Shown: one piece after another, positions 7,201 to 10,508 of the stretch
Position numbering within the stretch: the first letter of the stretch is position 1
Layout of the letters: the number at the start of each line of letters is the position of its first letter
Assembly: GCA_902782655.1 (NCBI GenBank)
Contig: CACZNY010000113.1
Location: 1 to 10,508 of the forward strand
Reading direction: 5' to 3'
DNA from: an uncultured Lachnospiraceae bacterium
Lineage (GTDB): Bacteria > Bacillota > Clostridia > Lachnospirales > Lachnospiraceae
DNA: 10,508 nucleotides
Notes under the pieces: generated by a model
What the model was told of the DNA's origin: nothing
The model's input: only the letters and a program-made list of their open reading frames with translations
Database searches by the model: none
Translations under genes and position numbers: made by a program

Positions 7201-7994
7201 AGGTATTTATCCCCGTTATGCCGGGCACTAACTGTGAGTACGATACGGCAAGAGCGTTTGAGGCAGCAGGTGCCGATACTGAGGTGGGAGTGTTCGGGAA
7301 TCTTTCTTCCGGGATGATAAGAGAGTCGGTAGAAGAGTATGTGAAAAAGATAAATGATTCACAGATAATCATGTTTCCCGGTGGCTTTTCGGCAGGAGAT
7401 GAGCCGGACGGATCCGCGAAATTCTTTGCGACAGCTTTCAGAAATGAGAAAATACGTGAGGCGGTACAGGAGCTCCTTAATAAGAGGGATGGCCTCGTGT
7501 TGGGTATATGCAACGGATTTCAGGCAGTAATAAAGCTTGGTCTCGTCCCTTATGGCGATATAATCGATGCACAGGGAGAGGATTCTCCGACTCTTACATT
7601 CAATACAATAAACCGGCATATATCAAAGATGGTCTATACAAAGGTCGTAAGCAACAGATCGCCCTGGCTTGCAGGAGCTGATCTCGGAGGAGTATATGTC
7701 AATCCTGCATCCCATGGGGAGGGAAGATTCGTGGCCTCGGGAGAATGGCTTAAAAAGCTGTCGCTTGGCGGTCAGATAGCTACAAGATACTGTGATGCAG
7801 ACGGTAATATCACAATGGATGAATACTGGAATGTAAACGGTTCATATGAAGCGATAGAGGGCATACTTTCACCCGACGGACGTGTGTTCGGCAAAATGTG
7901 CCACATCGAGAGAAAGGGCGGGAATGTGGCGGTTAATATAACCGGTGAGCAGGACATGAGAGTATTTGAATCCGGAGTCCTGTATTTTAAATAA
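4209..7994 (+). CDS. purL: Phosphoribosylformylglycinamidine synthase, single-chain form with glutaminase domain
   Basis: This enzyme catalyses the fourth step of purine synthesis: FGAR + glutamine + ATP to FGAM. The 1261-residue chain fuses all parts that many Firmicutes make as PurS, PurL and PurQ, and fits the clostridial/streptococcal single-chain clade. In order it has a PurS-like N-terminus and linker (1 to about 215), LDTYWSDHCRH at 217-227, the first ATP/FGAR-binding half with NETHNHPTEIEPFGGAATC from 333, the second half with GLPAIGGKDSMSGTF from 787, and a class I glutaminase from about 998 (PVMPGTNCEYDTARAF). The glutaminase has FPGGFSAGDE at 1056-1065, catalytic Cys1101 in GICNGFQ, and the His1232/Glu1234 pair in MCHIER. 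All catalytic residues are present. The ATG is the only possible start, because an in-frame TAA lies 12 bases upstream. AGGAGG ends 13 bases before it, a slightly long spacing. The 54-bp leader has no room for a purine riboswitch. Two glycosyltransferase genes follow 17 bp later; no other pur gene is visible. Confidence 0.97.
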   Translation: MVRRIYVEKKQAYAVKARELRDEIINFVGIQDIKGLRYLIRYDIEDIKPEIYKKACISVFSEPPVDELYEEDFPRNNEDLVFAVEALPGQFDQRADSAEQCIRFLNDSSKCVIRTAEVYCISGKLSAEDEKKIQGYVINPVDSRLSGMEKPETLIERFEEPDDVKTFDGFTEMKDRELKELYDSLGLAMTLMDFRHIQKYFREDEKRDPSVTEIRVLDTYWSDHCRHTTFSTELKNITFDEGYYRKPIEDAFREYLQVREEVYGKRQAERGGDKYIDLMDLGTLAAKELKRQGKLKDQEESHEINACSIIVPVKLKDGKGKTRTEEWLVMFKNETHNHPTEIEPFGGAATCLGGAIRDPLSGRSYVYQAMRVTGAADPTVSVSRTLKGKLPQKKLVRGAAKGYSSYGNQIGLATGYVHEIYHPDYVAKRMEIGAVVAAAPRKNVIREDAAPGDVVILLGGRTGRDGIGGATGASKVHTKTSTTTCGAEVQKGNAPTERKLQRLFRRAEVSKLIKVCNDFGAGGVSVAIGELAPGLDIDLDKVPKKYAGLDGTELAISESQERMAVVVSEKDVSDFMRYAGEENLEATEVAHVTGEPRLRMTWRGKTIVDLKRSFLDTNGAHQETDVRVVMPDEKAAYFREMVSVKDVRKTWLDTVSDLNECSQKGLVEMFDSSIGAATVLMPYGGKYQTTPIQVMAAKLPAADQDTTDAATLMSYGFDPFISSWSPYHGAVYAVTDSIAKIVASGGDMRKIRFTFQEYFKRMTEDAERWSAPFTALLGAFDAQMKYGLPAIGGKDSMSGTFEDIDVPPTLVSFALDTVSAGDVISPEFKEAGNIIIKFTIPVDEYDLPVYKETAKLYQGITKAVSAGVIISAYALDEKGIAPAVSKMAFGNMIGATLDKNMLPEEFFLSETGNIIAEVSAGRLDELKVPYRVIGRTVKSPVITYGEVKIKLADIQAAYDKTLEKVFPTRSTEDKEKLPDVLADAPSVHICRHKTARPKVFIPVMPGTNCEYDTARAFEAAGADTEVGVFGNLSSGMIRESVEEYVKKINDSQIIMFPGGFSAGDEPDGSAKFFATAFRNEKIREAVQELLNKRDGLVLGICNGFQAVIKLGLVPYGDIIDAQGEDSPTLTFNTINRHISKMVYTKVVSNRSPWLAGADLGGVYVNPASHGEGRFVASGEWLKKLSLGGQIATRYCDADGNITMDEYWNVNGSYEAIEGILSPDGRVFGKMCHIERKGGNVAVNITGEQDMRVFESGVLYFK

Positions 7995-8011
7995 TCTGGA
8001 GGAAGCGAAAG

Positions 8012-9067
8012 GTGTCTCAGAAAAAGATTAGCGTTATCATCCCCTGCTATAATGTGTCCATGTTTTTGGATAGATGTATGCAGTCCCTTGAGAAGCAGAC
8101 AATAGGGATTGAGAATCTTGAGATCATTCTGATAAACGATGCTTCCAAGGATGCAACGCTGGGAAAGATCCTCCTTTGGGAAATGAAATATCCGGAAAAC
8201 ATAATCGTGATCCCGCTTGAAGAAAATGTAATGCAGGGAGCGGCCAGAAATATAGCGAGAGAGTATTGCAGTGCCGAATACATTGCATATCTGGATGCTG
8301 ATGACTGGATCCTTCCGAATGCTTTCGAAAAGATATACAGGGTTGCCAGACAGAATAACGCGGATATTGTTAATTATCTTTCGAAGAAGACCTATGTGCA
8401 GCCGGAAGAGGATGATCCTTCGACTAAAAGCGGTAAACCTGACAGATTTGTAGAGGTGCATAATCCGCAGGAAAGACTTGATTTCTTTATGGGAGACTGC
8501 CCCTTGCTCAGAGGATGCTGGGATAAGCTCTTCAGGAGGGATTTTGTCGAGAAATATGACCTGAAGTTTGCGGAGGGTGTATTTGATGAGGAGAGCCTCT
8601 TTACTACGCCTGCATATCTTCATTTCAGGAGGATATACCTTCTTAATGAGTATCTTCACAGATATTATCAGAATCCTATAAGCTCCACGTATAACCTGAT
8701 GAGGGATATGAAGCGAAGGGATGATAACATGAAGACCTGGGAAGAGACCTATTATGCAATGAAAAATGACGGATCCCTGGAGGAAAACCATGAGCTTGCG
8801 GAATGGTTTTTTATCATCAACTATTTTATCAGATCCCTGGTATTTGCCACTGGAAGAGGCATCCCATATGATCTGGAGACCGTGCAGCGGATGCAGCGGA
8901 ATGTCCTGGAATGGTTTCCCAACTTCAAAAACAATAAAAGCCTGCAGGCAAGGCGGCTTTACAAGGAACCAATGAAACTCATAGATATTCCTCTCGACGA
9001 GAGTAATTTTGCAGACTATAACGCGGCCTGGGAGGAGATCGTAAGGACTTATCCCGATGGTATATGA
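8012..9067 (+). CDS. Family 2 glycosyltransferase (first of a tandem pair)
   Basis: This 351-residue protein has a GT-A fold typical of family GT2 enzymes, which transfer a sugar from a nucleotide donor during synthesis of capsule, teichoic acid or other surface glycans. Visible are ISVIIPCYN at 6-14, LINDASKD at 40-47 (the nucleotide-binding Asp43), the metal-binding YLDADDW at 93-99, GCWDKLFRRDF at 168-178, the acidic EGVFDEES at 188-195 where such enzymes keep the catalytic base, and YLHRYYQNP. No membrane helix is present, so it is cytosolic and possibly membrane-associated through partners. It starts with GTG; TGGAGG at 7997-8002 is 9 bases upstream. It begins 17 bp after purL, so it is probably on the same transcript. 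The donor and acceptor sugars are unknown. A long open frame on the opposite strand covers it but has no protein-like features. Confidence 0.92.
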   Translation: MSQKKISVIIPCYNVSMFLDRCMQSLEKQTIGIENLEIILINDASKDATLGKILLWEMKYPENIIVIPLEENVMQGAARNIAREYCSAEYIAYLDADDWILPNAFEKIYRVARQNNADIVNYLSKKTYVQPEEDDPSTKSGKPDRFVEVHNPQERLDFFMGDCPLLRGCWDKLFRRDFVEKYDLKFAEGVFDEESLFTTPAYLHFRRIYLLNEYLHRYYQNPISSTYNLMRDMKRRDDNMKTWEETYYAMKNDGSLEENHELAEWFFIINYFIRSLVFATGRGIPYDLETVQRMQRNVLEWFPNFKNNKSLQARRLYKEPMKLIDIPLDESNFADYNAAWEEIVRTYPDGI

Positions 9068-9070
9068 TAC

Positions 9071-10138
9071 GTGAAGAAGATAAGCATTCTCATACCCGTC
9101 TATAATACGGAAAAATACATTAACCGCTGCGTGCTTTCCCTGGTGAGGCAAAGCATAGGGATTGACCCATTGGAGATCATACTTATCAATGATGCTTCGA
9201 CAGACAATTCTCCTGAATATCTGTATGCCTGGGAGAAGGAATTCCCTGAGAGCATTCTTGTGATAAACCTTGAGGAAAACGTAAAGCAGGGAGCTGCTAG
9301 AAATCTGGCTCTTCAGTATGCGACGGGAGAGTATATCGCCTATCTCGATTCAGATGACTGGCTTGTGCCGGATGCCCTTGGACTTCTTTATGAAAAGGCG
9401 AAAGCTACAGGCGCGGAGATAACGGCATACCTTTCAAGGGATGTATCTATAGAGGAGCAGGAGAGAAAGGGCGATGCCATACTGCTTGAAAATGATTATG
9501 AGAGCGGTCTGGAGGATGAGTATCTGAAAATAAAAGATATTACGGACAGGATAATCCTTTTCTTCGGGGGCAAATCTCAAAGAGGATGCTGGGACAAGAT
9601 GTACAGAAGAGACTTTGTCATTAAGCATGATCTGAAATATACGGAAGGTGTCTTTGATGAAGAGAGCCGTTTTACCATTCCTGCCCTTATGCATGTTAAG
9701 ACCTATTATCTGATGAATAAATATCTTCACCGGTATTCTGATAATCCCATGGGTACCTGCAGCAATCTTTCACAAAAGCAGGAGCATATCCATGATAATG
9801 AGATCACCTGGATGCAGCTTTATGATATTTTTAAGAAAGAGGGATTCCTTAAAAAGGAGCCCGAGCTTGCAGAGGCTGTATTCATCCATAACTATTTCAA
9901 CAGGTCACTGATCTATAATCATGTCTGCGGCCTCGAGTATGATGCGGACGGGATACGTCATCTTCAGAAGACTACAAAGCGGCTTTTTCCGCATTACAGA
10001 GACAATCCCATTCTAATAAATATGAGGAGCTTTCCTTATATGGAGAAGCTCCTCAATGTAAGTGTAGAGGAGGGCAGCGTGGGGAGTTTTTATGCTGCCC
10101 TTTCGGAGTGGGAGAGTGTCGTAGGAACCGAAGTCTGA
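9071..10138 (+). CDS. Family 2 glycosyltransferase (second of a tandem pair)
   Basis: This 355-residue protein is a paralogue of its upstream neighbour. Residues 3-97 align without gaps to residues 5-99 of the first copy with 56 of 95 identical by my count. It keeps ISILIPVYN, the nucleotide-binding Asp41 in LINDASTD, the metal-binding YLDSDDW at 91-97, GCWDKMYRRDF, EGVFDEES and YLHRYSDNP. The middle segment (about 120-165) and the C-terminal third differ most, which suggests different acceptors. The start is GTG at 9071, in the same frame as the preceding gene and only one codon after its TGA. No proper Shine-Dalgarno precedes it (GATGG at 9056-9060 is the best), so translation probably depends on ribosomes finishing the first gene. 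No membrane segment is seen. The likely role is a consecutive or alternative step in decorating a surface glycan. Confidence 0.92.
   Translation: MKKISILIPVYNTEKYINRCVLSLVRQSIGIDPLEIILINDASTDNSPEYLYAWEKEFPESILVINLEENVKQGAARNLALQYATGEYIAYLDSDDWLVPDALGLLYEKAKATGAEITAYLSRDVSIEEQERKGDAILLENDYESGLEDEYLKIKDITDRIILFFGGKSQRGCWDKMYRRDFVIKHDLKYTEGVFDEESRFTIPALMHVKTYYLMNKYLHRYSDNPMGTCSNLSQKQEHIHDNEITWMQLYDIFKKEGFLKKEPELAEAVFIHNYFNRSLIYNHVCGLEYDADGIRHLQKTTKRLFPHYRDNPILINMRSFPYMEKLLNVSVEEGSVGSFYAALSEWESVVGTEV
10024..10054 (-). terminator. Perfect 9-bp inverted repeat inside the 3' end of the second glycosyltransferase; possible antisense-strand terminator
   Basis: GAGGAGCTT (10024-10032) pairs with AAGCTCCTC (10046-10054) around a 13-base loop. 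On the minus strand the stem is followed by the U-rich ATATTTATTAG. It could therefore end transcripts of the minus-strand gene that enters from the right edge, which has no room for a terminator of its own. The loop is long for a classic terminator and the role is inferred. Confidence 0.35.
10071..10101. repeat. Perfect 8-bp inverted repeat near the end of the second glycosyltransferase gene
   Basis: AGGGCAGC (10071-10078) pairs with GCTGCCCT (10094-10101) around a 15-base loop. On the plus strand it is followed by a short TTTC. It lies inside coding sequence about 35 bases before the stop codon. It could contribute to termination of the purL-glycosyltransferase transcript, since no hairpin fits in the 5-bp gap that follows, but it may also be chance. 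Confidence 0.35.
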
Positions 10139-10143
10139 CCTGT

Positions 10144-10508
10144 CTACGGTTTGACCTTCATGACGCAGTATTCGATGTTGCTGCCTTCGTATTCCTCGCG
10201 AAGATTTGAAGGTCTGTAATGCAGCTCATATGTGGGATCAAATACTGCTTCAAACACCGCATAGTTTACTGATGCATAATTCTGATCTACCAGGTCAGGG
10301 AGAAGCTTTTCTATCTCAGCCTTGTCATCTATCCTTTCGGAGAGGTCGGTGCCGTTATCGTCATATTTTACCTTCATCATATACTCTATATCCTTAGCCT
10401 CTCTTTTGGCGCGTACATCGATGCCGAGTTCCTTCAGGATGCCGAGTGTTTCTGAATACGATGAGTAGACATATCCGACAGGCATATTAGTATTGCTATA
10501 ATAGGTTA
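10144..10508 (-). CDS. C-terminal part of an unrecognised protein (5' end outside the window)
   Basis: The minus-strand frame ends with TAG at 10146-10144 and stays open to the right edge, giving at least 120 visible residues. An internal ATG at 10485-10483 is a possible start, but no ribosome binding site precedes it and the frame continues upstream (TYYSNTN before that Met). I therefore treat it as the 3' end of a longer gene. The visible part is soluble and rich in charged residues: a YSETLGILKELGIDV segment, then IDDKAEIEKLLPDLVDQNY, and a C-terminal EYCVMKVKP. The pattern of a residue-pair insert followed by I..LLP.L vaguely recalls the C-terminal domain of some Firmicutes ABC permeases (DUF6449), but that is a guess. 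Its stop is 5 bp from the stop of the convergent glycosyltransferase gene. Confidence 0.6.
   Translation of the reverse strand, partial: TYYSNTNMPVGYVYSSYSETLGILKELGIDVRAKREAKDIEYMMKVKYDDNGTDLSERIDDKAEIEKLLPDLVDQNYASVNYAVFEAVFDPTYELHYRPSNLREEYEGSNIEYCVMKVKP

Noticed and set aside
6801..7619. Several minus-strand open frames of 86-144 codons within purL
   Set aside because: All overlap the conserved PurL catalytic and glutaminase regions and have no ribosome sites or domains.
7713..7724. His in the SHGEGR motif (residue 1169) as the glutaminase catalytic His
   Set aside because: In E. coli PurL the catalytic His/Glu lie in the later PHPE motif. The matching pair here is His1232/Glu1234 in MCHIER, with a distance from Cys1101 close to that in E. 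coli.
7772..9151. A 459-codon open frame on the minus strand across the end of purL and the whole first glycosyltransferase
   Set aside because: It is antisense to two genes with unmistakable catalytic motifs and shows no recognisable domain. It is most likely a by-product of their codon use.

Overview
The window looks like a chromosomal stretch from a Lachnospiraceae-type member of the Clostridia (Butyrivibrio, Pseudobutyrivibrio or Roseburia relatives are plausible). This is inferred from three things: the single-chain purine enzyme PurL of the clostridial/streptococcal form, heavy use of AGA/AGG and ATA codons, and strong AGGAGG-type ribosome binding sites. No mobile element, CRISPR array, tRNA or rRNA is visible. 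Coding density is very high, and no stretch longer than about 130 bases lacks a gene.

Left part (1-830). The C-terminal 62 residues of a periplasmic sugar-binding protein of an ABC transporter are followed by a stable C(UUCG)G hairpin and then a FucU/RbsD-type sugar mutarotase. These form the end of a sugar-uptake operon: capture of the sugar outside the cell, then interconversion of its anomers inside. The operon ends at a strong hairpin terminator (701-726), which probably also works for the convergent gene upp (uracil phosphoribosyltransferase, minus strand).

Middle (1476-4154). upp and a 697-residue protein of unknown function diverge from a 76-bp region whose promoter-like elements overlap. 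The large protein starts with a cyclic-nucleotide-binding-like beta-barrel that lacks the usual phosphate-binding Glu/Arg signature, then has an acidic linker and a long, mostly helical C-terminal part. Its transcript may be leaderless. A 160-residue protein of unknown function follows 26 bp downstream, probably in the same operon. This pair is the least explained part of the window.

Right part (4209-10138). A full-length 1261-residue phosphoribosylformylglycinamidine synthase (PurL, with its own C-terminal glutaminase domain) is followed 17 bp later by two tandem family-2 glycosyltransferases that are clear duplicates of each other. Both start with GTG. They lie in the same reading frame and are separated by only one TGA stop and one codon. 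Transcription appears continuous, although a purine-synthesis enzyme and surface-glycan enzymes have no obvious functional link. The last 113+ codons of an unrecognised minus-strand gene enter from the right edge, tail-to-tail with the second glycosyltransferase, with 5 bp between stop codons. Inverted repeats that could act as terminators lie inside the end of that glycosyltransferase gene.
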